A stretch of 64,000 nt of DNA from Parapristionchus giblindavisi (lineage: Eukaryota; Nematoda; Chromadorea; Rhabditida; Diplogasteridae), in assembly GCA_943737045.1 (NCBI GenBank), contig CALSFV010000014.1, positions 868,001 to 932,000 of the forward strand, written 5' to 3'. Below the pieces are notes generated by a model. That model was not told the origin of the DNA, did not search any database, and was given only the letters and a program-made list of their open reading frames with translations. The translations under genes and the position numbers were made by a program. Shown here one piece after another: positions 34,276-46,502 of this stretch; the first letter of the stretch is position 1, and each line of letters begins with the position of its first letter.

Positions 34276-37200
34276 TTATTGATCGATAGTTACTGTAACT
34301 TCACACCATATCACTTTTCCAAGGTTTTCCAGTTGAGACGTAACAAAATTCCAAAATGTAAGTGAAAGTGCCCGTGACCCCGTCTCGCAAGTGTAAAACG
34401 CATTACGGAAGGTTCTCAGATAGCGACGACGAGGAGGAGCGGTATTTGGATACTGTTCAGTGGGCTTCTCCTTCTCCTCGGGCTTGCTATCTCCGACTGT
34501 CGTTCTCTTACGCATGAACCAATGCACAAGTACAGCGACCAACTGCAAAACGTAATTTATATTAAATTAAGTTAAATGTCAATTTAAACACAAAACTTAC
34601 CACAATCACGACCACAGGTACGGCAATGGAAATAATGAGCTTGTAGGTCGAATCGTCTGCTTTCGCCTCGCTCTTGACTTTAAAATTAAAATTTAAAAAA
34701 AATTAATTTAATTTAAAATTTAAAATTTTCCGCCAAAATTATATCATGTTTCATATTTCCGAAAATATTTTCAGCAAGGATATTGGATAGTGGACGGACA
34801 AAAGAAAAGATTGTATAGAAGTACCAGAAATGCATACGACCTCGCTAACCAGAATATTGATTTCACCAGTGGCCGTATGCATGAACAAAGGGAAAACCGT
34901 TGTCCTTGAAAATGTGACGGCATTAGCGTAGGCGGAGGCGTTTTCCAAAAATCCTCCGCTTACGCTAATGACGTAAAATTTTCCCGGAAAACGGATTTCC
35001 GTTGTTTTAAGTACAAAAGACAGTACAAAAGATCAAAGATAAAAAAGTTACCTTTCGGTGGAGCTGAGATACACCGGAGTGAGATAGCAGTTCCAAATGC
35101 TACGTCATCACCTTCCATATTAATCAGTGTCCACGCTCCGCTGTTTTCATCACATTCAATCGAAGAAATAGCAATAGCCTGCAATAAATCGATATGTTAG
35201 TAAACTATAAATCAATCGATGGATCAATCGTCAGGCAGAATCTTAAATGCCCTCCAATGAATAAGTGCAGAGCAGTTTGTAAAATGATAAGGACATTAAC
35301 ACAATGAATATGTGTTTTTGTCTCGGTTCACATCAAAGGTTCTTAGGATTTCCTCTAGGAACTATGCTATGAAGTTCGAAATGTCACTGTTAAATTTTCT
35401 GCATTAACATCTTCGATAAATGCCTGCATACATTATTTGACGCAGGATCAATGTAGTTCATCATTCCTTCAGCGCAAAAGGGATCATTGATGTCTGACAG
35501 ATTGACCTGTAATTATGTATAATGAATGGCAAGTTGCCTCCAATCTTCCGAAAGCCTATTATAATTTGAAAACAAGAACACTTGTGTACAATGATTAGGG
35601 ATGATTAACAAAATGAAAAGTATATGGTTAGAAAGTAGATCTAGGACTTTTTGGTATATTACTTTTTACAATTTTTGTTTTCTAATGACTGAAAATCGAT
35701 GTCGAAAATCGATAGGGTCCGTTCATATATGTTCATTGTGTATGTTGTTCGCTCATTTTGTTCTTGATCAAACTATATTTATATCGACTTTCTTAGCAAG
35801 TAGAGCCACGACTGGATTTTTTCTTCCGTTCGTTAAAGTGTTCTTATCACACAAGGGACTAGCAAGATTAGGACCAAGTACACTTCCCTTATGAGCCTGT
35901 CGTGCAAATGCACGAATGCGGATCTCTAATGAACCCAAATCAATACCATAATTTGAAATTATGAACTCATAATACAATTAGCTAGATGGGAAAGAGTATG
36001 TGTATAGTCCGTATAAAATGTGCTTGCATAATTGCCTTGCTAATGGCTGGTAAAACGCAGAAGTGTTATCGATCAATCCCCATTTCGGTCCTTTCCCTTG
36101 TCGCACTCTCTTGATCTACTTGCTATCTCACCTAGACTCTCTCGATAAACATAGAAATTCATTGTGGCAGTGGTTGGATACTCTCGTACCAAAAAACAAG
36201 TGTATTTTATACGGTCAATAATATAGGGTTTAGCCACGCCCACTACCTACCTCAGTGCACAATTCGCGCCCACTGCAATTTGACAGGACTGGAGTGACGT
36301 CGTTGCAATTAACTGCAAAATATACCTTAGTGCTTATTCCATGAAATTTTTCATTTTCATTTTCATTTTCTTCTGTGGAGAACATAAATAAACATAGATC
36401 AAATTCATTGCGAAAATCAACTGCTCACATAGCTGAGAGCAGGCGCCCTTGTGCATTTCTATGTCTTGGCCATCTTTCTGTACCGTCCAGACATAGCCCG
36501 CGGCGGATTTCGACCGCTTGCAAGTGGGAGTAGCAGTTATGCGATCGCCGCCGTTGTAGATCCAGCGATTGTCGGGACACTGAAATTAGCACGGTTAAAT
36601 ATCCAATATTTAAATTATAAATTCCAATTGCAATAATTTCAAAGGATTTTGTGAAGCTTGAAAAACTGGGTGTATGACGCCGGCGCTACTTCAGAATAGA
36701 GTACCAGCCCAAAATAATAGTAAAATTGTCTAATACAAACGCCCTTTCCTTTGTGTTTATTTCATTGTTCATATCTTTTTGGACTTGCCCGGTGGTCTGG
36801 TACTCTATTCTGAAGTAGTGCCATGACGCCACTATCATCGAAGGACCACCAATGCTCCATGAGCATGCAATTTTAGTGATCTCACTGTTAGGATAAAACA
36901 GTTTGTCAAGCTTCATAGAGGTGGTTCCTTATCTTACATTCAAAGTGGCGCACGATCCATTCGTAGAGGCATTGAACTCGGCAGCAGAACAATATTCAGA
37001 ATCGTACTCTGGTATATTGGTGCACATAGTACAAACTGAAAAGATCAAAGATCATACCAATGATCAAAGATCAAGCTCATATGAATACCTGGTGCACCAC
37101 AGTAGACATTTAACTTATCGGCAGCGGGAATGGTATCAGTTTTATTGTGAGAATTCTTGTAGGTGAACTCTTTCGCCTCACATTTGAGATCAGTGACCCG

Positions 37201-38933
37201 TTCCAATTGCCCCTCCTTTTGGATACTGCAAATACCTTTTGATACTCATTTCCAAATTTGAAATAATATTATGATAATAAATATGACTACTCTACGTATG
37301 CAGTTGCATTTAATGCTGACCGAAAATGCAATTGCCCAAATTTATGTTCTGTTATATATGCCATCCAAGCATGAAAAAATACTTTTTATATTGACAAGAT
37401 TCTAGATTCTAGGTTGTTAGGCTGATTCTATATTTTCCTATTGAAATGAAACGATTTCAAACAGCTTAGATGCTATCGAAAACTTCTTGTTCACTCACTA
37501 CATGACATGACCGGGGAAGTGCGAGCAGTTAAAAGAAGGTTGTGACGTATCAGGAATCTGAAAAAGGAATTTTGAACAACAAATCTTTTGTAATACTCAA
37601 GAAACTGTGATTAAGTAATTTTCAGTTAATTTGAAATTTGCAGTATGTACACTATACGCTGTTTTTTTCCGTACACGGAGGATATCATACGATGTGATGC
37701 GAAGCGAGAATATCTCAATCATGCGTCTACAGAGCAAAAAAATTTTTAAAACAAAACACTGTTGACAGAGGTGACTTTAGTGTGGTGATGCTGACCGTGG
37801 TTAAGACGATATCTTCCGGTTGGTGAATTATTGAGCTGTTAACATTATCAGGATCACAGCCAACTGCAATATGCAATATATTATATTTAGGCAATATCAA
37901 AATAATCGAAAAATTACTTTTATTCACGAATGTCGAAGCAATTGTGTTAACGTCCACATGAGAATGATATCTTTTTTCAGTCCCATTGGTATATTCAAAA
38001 ACCAATTCCATTTTTTTCGTGCCTTGAATAAATCCAGCAACCTGTGATTGCAAGTATATATTAGATAGTAGAAAAGTAGACGCACATTTCCGCCCGGTGC
38101 CTCGATGAATTGACTACATTGAATGGAAGATGGCGAGACCACATTCGAACCGGCTGGCACTGTAATGTTACCTTTTGTTAGGGTCAAAAAAGTGGAAAAC
38201 AAAAATCGGCGAGTTAATAAGTTAAGGGCTGAAGGAAGGTCGCAGATTTGGGATTTCCACGCTTTTTTAGGAGACTTTAGTTTAATAAATATAAATAGCT
38301 AAGTCAGAAAAGTGAATCATCAGAAATCTTGTCTCAATCCATGGAAAACTTAATTTGGATGAAAGTCAGCAGAAGAGAAGAACAAATCATACGTGATTTT
38401 ACAAGCTCCGCTGGAATTGACGTCCAATGCGTAACTGATTCGTTGCAAAAGGAAAGAGTAATCGAGCGATACGATAAGGATAAACCACGTGTAGTATTAA
38501 GATCATTCTTATCCGACGTAACCTGCATCTTCACTAAGATCTTCTTTCGAGTGTATGGTCTGTAATGTTTTCCATTAAATAACCGATAAGGCTGAAAATC
38601 ACAAGTCTTTTATTTCAGGCTAAAATATACGAGTCGCATGTCACTCACTTAATCTGGAAAGTTGCACTACAATTCGATGAGAACGGCAAATCTTTCTCGC
38701 TATCAGTAAATTGGTGAAGATCGAGAGAACCATCTCGGTTTGTGCAACGTTGATGAACGTAGCACGCCTAGAATTAGATCATATGTCTATTCAGCGTTTA
38801 GGCACTCTCCAAGGCCATTGTTGCATACCGTGTCTGTCAAGCAGCGATCCTTGTCGATAGAGATTTCTCCGAATGATACATCAATCGAAGAGAGCATTAA
38901 CAATAGATATATGAAAACATTATGTTTGATCAT
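34276..38933 (-). CDS. Paralogue B: same ectodomain family, different membrane/tail cassette
   Basis: Fifteen coding exons with agreeing phases: 38933-38829, 38767-38649, 38559-38393, 38159-38086, 38041-37918, 37863-37796, 37557-37499, 37225-37089, 37035-36938, 36579-36429, 36312-36251, 35506-35432, 35178-35052, 34677-34601, 34542-34276; about 569 residues if the last exon is read to its stop. Signal peptide and modules follow gene A to exon 10. Exon 11 is shortened (FNCNDVTPVLSNCSG...), exon 12 (VNLSDINDPFCAEGMMNYID) has no counterpart in A, and exon 13 ends CDENSGAWT...LRC. The membrane helix (about 468-490, IISIAVPVVVIVLVAVLVHW) is unrelated to that of A/C and has a short basic, proline-bearing tail (TAPPRRRYLRTFRNAF) with no coiled coil. 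Introns carry MITEs and a 1.07-kb intron 11. An alternative last exon near 34025 is possible. Confidence 0.8.
34868..35005. mobile_element. TGGCCGTATGCA-type hairpin MITE in gene B intron
   Basis: Left end tggccgtatgcatgaacaaa, arms ggcggaggcgttttcc / ggaaaatcctccgc. The right end differs (cggatttccgttgttttaag). Lies in the intron before the transmembrane exon. Confidence 0.7.
36008..36225 (+). mobile_element. GTATAAAATG-bounded repeat in gene B intron 11
   Basis: Inverted ends ccgtataaaatgtgcttgca and caagtgtattttatacgg; internal gataaacatagaaattc. Diverged from 31415 in the middle. Accounts for part of the large intron 11 of gene B. Confidence 0.6.
36676..36826. mobile_element. GGCACTACTTCAG MITE, 8-bp target duplication
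   Basis: Ends ggcgctacttcagaataga and tctattctgaagtagtgcc, with ATGACGCC duplicated exactly on both sides. Gene A carries the empty site in the same intron (tgtatgacgccactatcatg, about 24825). Eight-bp duplication is typical of hAT-superfamily elements. A second copy is at 44228, a degraded one at 47503. Confidence 0.8.
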
Positions 38934-39228
38934 CTGCAAAGAGATTACTGTATAGCAATAGAATTAAATGTCAAGATGTAAGGTCAGACCCTAAGACCTT
39001 AACTTTGTTAATATCTTGAGATCTTAAGATCAGACCTCAAGATACCAAAAAATTTTAAGGTGTTAAGGTTAGATCCTAAAACCTTAAGATAGATAGACCA
39101 GAGACTAACCTTGTAGATGCCGATGATCACGATGATGATGAGAACAGCCGATGATCACTCAAAGTGAACGATGAATGAATTGAATGAGGCTTTATATACG
39201 CATGAAAATCAAATCTATTATGCATAAT
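38934..39228 (-). promoter_or_regulatory. Promoter and 5' UTR intron of gene B
   Basis: Intron 38934-39109 (CTTAAG-rich), TATATAAA at 39198-39191, and attatgcataat at 39217-39228, in the same order as at genes A, C and D. Upstream similarity to gene C continues to about 39510 (shared tctgggcgtgctg, gttcttcagaatcaaagccg). Confidence 0.65.
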
Positions 39229-39879
39229 CGTATGATTGATCAGTATAATCAGAATTCATATATAATGCAAAAGTAATGTAATTTGAATTTTTTTAGTGTA
39301 TATAATTTATTATTGATCTTGAACAGTTTAACATTTTAATGACCGTTATCAAGCACAGAACCATTGAGTTGGGGGAATGGTTGCCACTAAACGACTGACT
39401 AATCTGGGCGTGCTGTGGTCCAATACAAGGGGTACTTATATCATACATAATTCTTCGTTTATCTTCTTATGATCTGCTTTTGAAGGCGTTCTTCAGAATC
39501 AAAGCCGCAGAAATGGCAAACATTTTAAGCAATTTGATTATACAACCTCTTCTTAACTTAACTTTTTCGATGTCCACTACTATACTTATGCTACCCGTTG
39601 TGGCATAGTAAATTATGTATCCAACCTTTTGTCTTGTTTGTGTCCTATGTATTGTTCATTACGTACCAGCATAATAAAGTAATTACACTCTAATTACACG
39701 CATAATTCTGGATAATGCAACGTGAGAAGTAATGGAATTGAAGAGATATATTGATTTTCATGGGAATTGCTACTTCGTCTTGCTTTGGCATATGTTTGAA
39801 TATTGGTTCTGCTCTTTTCGGAAGCGAAATATATGTAGATTTATAACAATTTAAAAAATGTCGTTTGTTATTCGGGAGA

Positions 39880-39950
39880 CTTACGTAGCTCAGTGATTGC
39901 AAGACACAGCTTGTAAGTGCTTCACGTGGGCTTGATCCCAGTTTGCTGTT
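39880..39950 (+). other. Degenerate tRNA-like sequence
   Basis: tacgtagctcagtgattgca resembles an A box and gggcttgatccc a B box, with acttgtaag between them. Stems do not pair well; most likely part of a tRNA-derived SINE. Confidence 0.35.
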
Positions 39951-40463
39951 TTATACACATTTAATTTTCAAATTCGCATATTCGTTATTTTCCTAGGTGA
40001 AAAAAACGAGCATACAACTCGCATTACCCATTATTGGGCGGGATTTATAGTTATAGAGAAAATACATATTTTATTCGTGGAGATGTGATATTTTTCTGTG
40101 TTTATTGATTGTACTTTTGATAACGTTGTATTTTATTCATGCTGTAGCATAAGTAGTGCATTCACTAATGTAGTAACTGACGACCTAATAGGAAAACTAT
40201 AAAAATTGTACTTAAAACCGTGTGAGAAAGAGATACATTAATTGTGAAAAGAATCGATCGTACCTTGAATACGCAAACTTATTCTTTAAAAAAATGATAA
40301 TAACTGTAAAAAGAAATATCTATGATACTTTTAGGGTTGAAAAATATTTCATATTTCATGAATCACTTTCTCACACTTGCCTAGTGTCAACGAGAACCAA
40401 AAGCCCCAGAGATATTTAAAAAAGATAATTTTTATCACCCTATCACCTTATCCCTATGTTTTG

Positions 40464-42811
40464 ATGGGCGATTTCAATTGTCCAGATATCGATTGGATAT
40501 CAATGCGCAGTAAATCAAATCGCACTCTATCTTCACACTCATCCTCTATCATTGATTTTTGTCGTTCCCACTCTCTTCATCAATGCGTCAACTATCCAAC
40601 TAGAGAAAACAATACATTGGATCTTGTATTTACTTCAAATCAGTCTATGATATCATCCACTAGAGTCCTCCCACCCCTTCCTAAGCTTGATCACTCTATC
40701 GTCTCTTTCAATTTACGTGCATCCCTCCCTAAATCTCGTCCTATTCTAGTGCATGACTATCGAAACACAGACTGGCAATCTGTGCAACTCGCAATAGCTA
40801 GTATTGATTTCTACTCACTACTCTCTAGCTGTCAACAAGACGCCGATACATTGTATGGTTTATTTACTAACCACATTCATCGTATATTAGATGAATATAT
40901 ACCTCTGAGAAGAGTCGACCCTCATAAAGCACATCTATCTCCATCAACACTCAATATTCTAAGGCGATGCAGAAGACTCTACAGAAGACGTCATCGTATC
41001 GGTCTAGCACCTTTCCGTCGTCTCAATAAGAGACTGCATGACTCATTTAGAAAAACCAGAAGAGCACGTGAAAGATCCTTATTAAGTAAACCGAATCTTA
41101 AGAAGTTCTACAAATTCTCTGGTGATAGAATCAAAGATCAATCGCATGATATTGGTTGCATTATAGATACTAATGGCGATCTCATAACTGATGATAAGGA
41201 CAAGGCAGATGCTTTTGCCAACTACTTCAGTCGTTCCTTCAATAGTTCAACATACTCTATTCCTTCAATTGAAGAATTCACGCAACAGTCCATTGATTAT
41301 GTTATGTTCACTCCGGCACGTGTTGCCTCCATAATCAGAAAACTTCCAAACAAGAATTCATCTACCCCCGATAACATCACATATCTTTTTATGAAAAAAA
41401 CCACGGATCAAATTTCCGTTCCGCTGTCTATACTCTTTGAACGTTTTCTTCTTCTTGCTCAAACTCCCTCTATATGGCGCACTGCCAAAGTCAAACCCGT
41501 ATTCAAGAGAAAAGGTTCAAAGAGTGATGTAACCAACTTCCGACCTAAATCCTTAACATGTTCAGCATCTAAGATAATGGAGAGAATTGTTTGTCATGAT
41601 ATTACTCACTATCTTTCCAATAACGGGTTACTGCCAGACGAACAGCATGGGTTTCGTCACAAAAGGTCATGTTCTTCTTGTTTGTTGTCTAGTTTTTCTA
41701 CTTGGCACGCTGCTTTAAATCAGAAAAAATACATTTCAGTAGCATTTATTGATTTTAGTAAAGCATTTGATACGATTCCTATCAATCTATTAATCGAGAA
41801 ATGCTCCAAATTTGGAGTAAAAGGACGTCTACTTGCATGGCTTGCTTCTTTTCTTAGCAATAGAAGTCAATATGTATCTATAAATCAGTCGGATTCTACC
41901 GTCTACTCAGTTAACAGTGGAGTGCCTCAAGGTTCATGTTTAGGTCCACTTCTGTTCTCTCTTTACATCAGTGAGATTCCGTCGTTACTACCTTCTAAAG
42001 TGTCATGTTGTATGTATGCTGATGACATAAAGTTGTACAGTATAGAGGACCCATCTGCCCTACAAACTGCACTAAATGTCTTGTTCGACTGGTCTCGTTT
42101 ATGGGGTCTGTCCATGTCGACTACTAAAACAGTAGTGATGCATGTTGGTCCAAATCATCCCATTGTATCTTTCACTCTTGGATCATCCAACTTACCGCTT
42201 GTTTCCACAATAAAAGACTTAGGAGTAACCTATGACAACAGACTTAAATTTGATGAACATATTACTAACATTGCCACTAAGGCAAAATCTCGGTGCGCCT
42301 TCATACTTCGATCTTTTATGTGTAAAAACCCTAAAGTATATGCACGACTGTTTACAGTGTACGTTAGACCCATTTTAGAGTTCTGCTCTGAGTTATGGAA
42401 TCCCCAGTTGAATATGCACGTGAATAAAATTGAGTCCGTCCTTCGAAATTATTCCAGACACGTGTTTCGGAAGTGCCACTTACCATACGCTGACTACAAC
42501 GATCGTCTACTCAAGCTCAACCTCCCCTCATTAGAATGTAGACGAAACCAAAACGACATCATAATTACATATAAGATTATCCACAATTTTGTAGATTTAG
42601 ACCCTCGCTCATTGTTTCTTTTTTTCTAACACAATTACCAGTACTCGTGGCCATAATATGAAACTTAGAACATATCGATCATCCACTTCTCACTATCTCT
42701 CATTTATTAGTAATCGTATTGTACCTTTATGGAATTCTTTCGAAAATAGTATTGTAAGTCAACCCAACCCAATTATGTTTTGTTCTTTCGTACGAAAAAT
42801 GTCGCTGTGAT
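40464..42811 (+). pseudogene. LINE ORF2: endonuclease C-terminus and reverse transcriptase, frameshifted
   Basis: The protein drives target-primed reverse transcription. Visible parts are the end of the exonuclease/endonuclease/phosphatase domain (GDFNCPDIDW, LDLVFTS, LDHSIVSF), then reverse transcriptase blocks NFRPKSLTCSASKIMERIV, LPDEQHGFRHKRSC, FIDFSKAFDTI, SGVPQGSCLGPLLFSLYI and the catalytic MYADDIKLY, followed by the C-terminal LWNPQL...YSRHVFRKC region. The N-terminal endonuclease half is missing through 5' truncation. One frameshift near 42620 breaks the C-terminus. The upstream part of the open frame (40377-40463) is host repeat, not LINE. Dead copy; CR1/Jockey-like placement is by motif style. 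Confidence 0.85.
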
Positions 42812-42922
42812 CAAGTAATTGCAGTGCATACTACATTTCTTCATATTTTATTTCACGCTCAAATCTCTCTATTTTATCCCACCATAAGTAACCTCTCTGT
42901 AAGAAATGATAAAATATTATTA
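40464..42922 (+). mobile_element. 5'-truncated CR1/Jockey-type LINE
   Basis: Inserted in repeat Q with a 10-bp duplication, CTATGTTTTG (40454-40463) and CTATGTTGTG (42923-42932); 29355 gives the empty site. It starts inside the endonuclease domain and ends in an ATT-rich tail. The frame is open from 40464 to 42629, then shifts within a T-run and continues as TSTRGHNMKLRTYRSS to about 42811. Confidence 0.85.
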
Positions 42923-43509
42923 CTATGTTGTGAAATTTCAAACGATCTATTTATATTCGCATGAACACCTACATACAGTACAGCAGTATCTCGTAGTGTA
43001 AATGGGCGCCTCGATGTTTTACGCTTTGAACAATGTACATCAGCCTTTCAAATAGTTTGCGTTGTTTTACTCCAGATTTGATCGAATTTATCAATTAAGC
43101 TTTGGAATTTTTAAAAGATTTGTCCAATTTTATCAAGTTTGGAATTTTTTTACGTTGCCTGAGAAAGAAATATTGAATATTTTAATTTTTAGCAATTTTT
43201 AGCAAATGCCGAATTTGAATAAGTCGCACACGGCAAATTCTATCGCAAAGTGAAATCTTTCCAGTATTTCTTTTTCTTATCACAATTGAGTTGACAAGCT
43301 TTTAAAAATTCCAAAGTTTAATTGATAAATTCGATCAAATCAGCAGTAAACAACGCAAACATTTTGAACGTCTGATATACATTATTCAAAGCGTAGAAAA
43401 TCGGGGGAAATAATTGGTGCCCCGGGTCAACGCCCCTTTCTGATAGATGTCCACATAAATATGTACCGATTTTGACTCCGCCCATTTAACTTCACGGGCT
43501 TGGACACCA

Positions 43510-43690
43510 CTGTACTTAAAACAACGGAAAGCCGTTTTCCGGGAAAATTTTTACGTCATTAGCGTAAGCGGAGGATTTTTGGAAAACGCCTCCGCCACGC
43601 CTCCGCCCCCCCCCCCCCCCCCCCCCGCTAATGCCGTTACATTTTCCCGGACAACGATTTTCCCGTTGATCATGCATACGGCCAAAAAAG
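43510..43690. mobile_element. TGGCCGTATGCA-type hairpin MITE with poly-C
   Basis: Inverted relative to 34868: starts tacttaaaacaacggaaagc and ends gatcatgcatacggcca. A run of about 22 C interrupts the cgcctccgcc arm. Confidence 0.7.
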
Positions 43691-44870
43691 GTGAAATCAA
43701 TATTCTGGTTAGCGAGGTCGTATGCATTTCTGGTACTTATACAATCTTTTCTTTTGTGCGTCCACTATCCAATATCCTTGCTGAAAATATTTTCGGAAAT
43801 ATGAAACATGATATAATTTTGGCGGAAAATTTTAAATTTTAAATTAAATTAAATTTTTTTTTAAATTTTACTTTTAAAGTGAAGAGCGTGGCGAAAGCAG
43901 ACGATTCGACCTACAAGCTCATCATTTCCATTGCCGTACCTGTGGTCGTGATTGTGGTAAGTTTTGTGTTTAAATTGACATTTAACTTAATTTAATATAA
44001 ATTTCGTTTTGCAGTTGGTCGCTGTACTTGTGCATTGGTTCATGCGTCGGAACGCAAAGGCTTCAAACGGCAGTGGAGATCAAACAGATAACAAGCCCGA
44101 GGAGAAGGAGATATCCAGTGAACCGTATCCAAATACTGCTCCTCCTCGTCGTCGCTATCTGAGAACCTTCCGTAATGCGTTTAACATTTGCGAGACGGGG
44201 TCACGGGCACTTTCACTGGCACTACTTCAGAATAGGGTACCAGAACACCGGGCAAGTCCAAAAGGACATGAAAAATGAAATAAACACAAGAGAAATGATG
44301 TTTATATTAGGCAATTATACTATTATTTTGGACTGGTACCCTATTCTGAAGTAGTGCCCTTTTACTTACATTTTGGAATTTTGTTACGTCTCAACCGGAA
44401 AACCTTGATTGTCAACAGTGATATGGTGAGAAGTTACAGTAACTATCGATCAATAATGATTCGCTACCGTAACCTACAGTATTCTTTTACCGTTCCATAA
44501 TTGACAACCTGGATTTTCCACACAAAATCCAGCAAATTCCAAATTTTACGTGGATATTCACGTAAGTCAAATGCAGAGAGATTTTCCGTGACCGCGTGCT
44601 CCCGTCTCGCAAATATAACATTGTGACGAAAAAGTCATTCGCTGCTGGGCAGCCTAAAACCACCATAATCGGTTGTAATACCAATTTGTTTCAGTTGAAG
44701 AGCATCAGAAGACCTGCAAAATATGCCGTATTGACGATGCTGAAGCCCAATGAGCAGTCTACCCAGAAAGACCTCTCATACCCCTTTTTTTGTAACCATC
44801 ATCCCCCCCCCCCCTTCTAGAATTCGACCAACCCCCATAGATAAGCAATCTTGCATCTGGTTCTCTGGGA
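43680..44870 (+). pseudogene. Inverted copy of gene B's 3' end
   Basis: Reverse-oriented duplicate of about 33840-34870. Two exons are kept with good borders: 43875-43957 (transmembrane start, KADDSTYKLIISIAVPV) and about 44015-44278 (LVAVLVHWFMR..., TAPPRRRYLRTFRNAF). The tail insert differs (RNAKASNGSGDQTDN, absent in B). No upstream ectodomain exons occur on this strand, so it is an orphan fragment. A MITE at 44228 adds new codons and a stop after SRALSL. Confidence 0.75.
44228..44351. mobile_element. GGCACTACTTCAG MITE, second copy
   Basis: Ends ggcactacttcagaataggg and ccctattctgaagtagtgcc; flanks CTTTCACT and CTTTTACT form an 8-bp duplication with one change. The empty site is gene B itself near 34355 (cacttacattttgg on the complement). 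Insertion therefore postdates the inverted duplication. Confidence 0.8.
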
Positions 44871-44939
44871 GAGAACAGGAGATGGATAGAGAGAAGGGAA
44901 TAGAGTAAGACAAGAGTATCTATCTGGTATTTTTTCCAG

Positions 44940-45135
44940 CCTGGAACTCGGTATATTTCCAGCCTGGCCAACCGCATGGATCCAGTCTGGAAACGCTACC
45001 GGGTTCCAGGCTGGAAACGCTACCGGGTTCCAGGCTGGAAAAGCGTCAGCGGGATCCCGGCTGGAAATCTACTGGGTTCCAGCTATCGATATCGGGATAA
45101 TGGCGCTATACCGGGTTCCAGGCTGGAAAAATACC
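44940..45135. repeat. Tandem repeat with GCTACCGGGTTCCAGGCTGG units
   Basis: About six imperfect copies of gctggaaacgctaccgggtt / ccagg, some inverted-symmetric. Short C- and T-rich flanks. No gene. Confidence 0.75.
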
Positions 45136-45349
45136 AGAGTACGCATGTCCTCAGGGGGGATAGTTGCGATAATTCCCGGGTATAGTACTCTCTCTCTCCC
45201 TATCGCTTTCTCTATCTATGACTTGCAAGTATTCAGTCTATATGTAAATTCACTTCCTATCTTTCAATAAATTCTATAGAGATATATCAGTTTGTTTATC
45301 CTCACGATCAAATTTTTGTAGAGTTTGATTATAAGAATATACAAATAGT

Positions 45350-45716
45350 TGTTATGTATTGATGTCGGCCCCGATGTCGTGTAGTGTAGTGTGAGTGCAC
45401 AAGGGTTTACTACTTAGGCTTTATTAGCAGACTAGGGTAATTACAGAATAATACAAGACTAGAGAAGGGCACATCTCATGTGCGAGGATCAAGGGAGACT
45501 GATCTAGACTGATTGGGAATCTAGACATAAGAGTGGGCGGGGCCAGACACGAGAGAGCATTAGAGATAGAGGTAGAGTGGCGAGAGAGTGTGCGGATCAG
45601 AGAGACTGTAGTCTGATCGCGCACGTGCACGTATTTACATGATGACATATTCTAATCAATATGCATAGGGAATAGAGATGATCAATATACATAGGGAATA
45701 GGGTATCTACACAACA
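45350..45716. mobile_element. Solo LTR, 367 bp
   Basis: Starts TGTTATG and ends ACAACA, flanked by exact 5-bp duplications ATAGT (45345-45349 and 45717-45721). Shares the TGTTATG start with the LTRs at 57710 and 61738. No internal retrotransposon region is present. Confidence 0.75.
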
Positions 45717-45724
45717 ATAGTCAT

Positions 45725-46495
45725 TCAATCGAACTTTTTAAAACTCTTTATTATTTATGTCATATGCATATTTTGCAAATAATATACACGTTCAATACCT
45801 CGATTTTTCCGATTCGAATTTCTGTCGAATTTGGTTCTATCATAGTGGAAGGGGCGGGTCTCATGTATCCTTCTCATTGTCTGGTATACCGTATCTTCAT
45901 TCGCAACGGGATTGAGGGAAATAAAACAGGATATTGGGTTTTGCCGTCCTTACAACAGTGCTGACTGTTACAACTTACAACGAAAAGTTTCACCAAAACA
46001 ATGGAAGAAGAAAAGATAACAGGACGAAGGGAGGGTCGTCGATCGATAAAGTCAGATCGATAAAATCGATAAAGTCCATTTTTTTCCTTCATTTTTTGCT
46101 TAAATTTTATTTCGGCAATTTTTCTTAATTGGTTGCCGTTGCCGGCAACCAATTTCGGCAATCAAAATTCGGCAATTTCGGCAATTCCGGCAATCGGCAA
46201 TTCAGTTGCCACACACCCCTGGTGTCATGCAGTTGCATACGAGATGGAGGATACTTGTTCATTAACGTAGATAGTATGCCACCATTTGACTGTAGCTACT
46301 TCGTTTGTTATGCAGTTGCATAAAGTTGATTCAATGTAAATGTCAAAAAACAACAAGTTGCATATCCAATTTCTTTATCATTGGATGCAAAAAGTATAGT
46401 TGGCGGCTGCCGTGTGAGTAGGTTGGGGTCTGGGACCTGGCGAGCCTTGCCGTGGGTTGGGGGTGTCGAGTTGGGGAGGAGGGGGCACGATGGCG
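45725..46495. other. Gene-free stretch with small GGCAA repeats
   Basis: ttcggcaa is repeated six or so times at 46110-46200 next to a short ggttgccgttgccggcaacc palindrome; gatcgataaa is repeated near 46045. No exon seen before the 3' end of the next gene. Confidence 0.5.
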
Positions 46496-46502
46496 AGCAA
46501 GC

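Larger units (their letters stand above)
39700..43510 (+). repeat. Dispersed repeat Q, copy 2, split by a LINE
   Basis: Begins with the agagatatattgattttcat segment and continues after the LINE with gaaatttcaaacgatcta and ccgcccatttaacttcacgg, matching 28300-29520. Between about 43050 and 43400 there is an inserted inverted pair (gatttgatcgaatttatcaa / ttgataaattcgatcaaatc). Confidence 0.6.

Noticed and set aside
43579..43842. Open frame with a poly-proline run
   Set aside because: The run is a poly-C tract in a hairpin MITE; the rest is an inverted copy of intron sequence of gene B.
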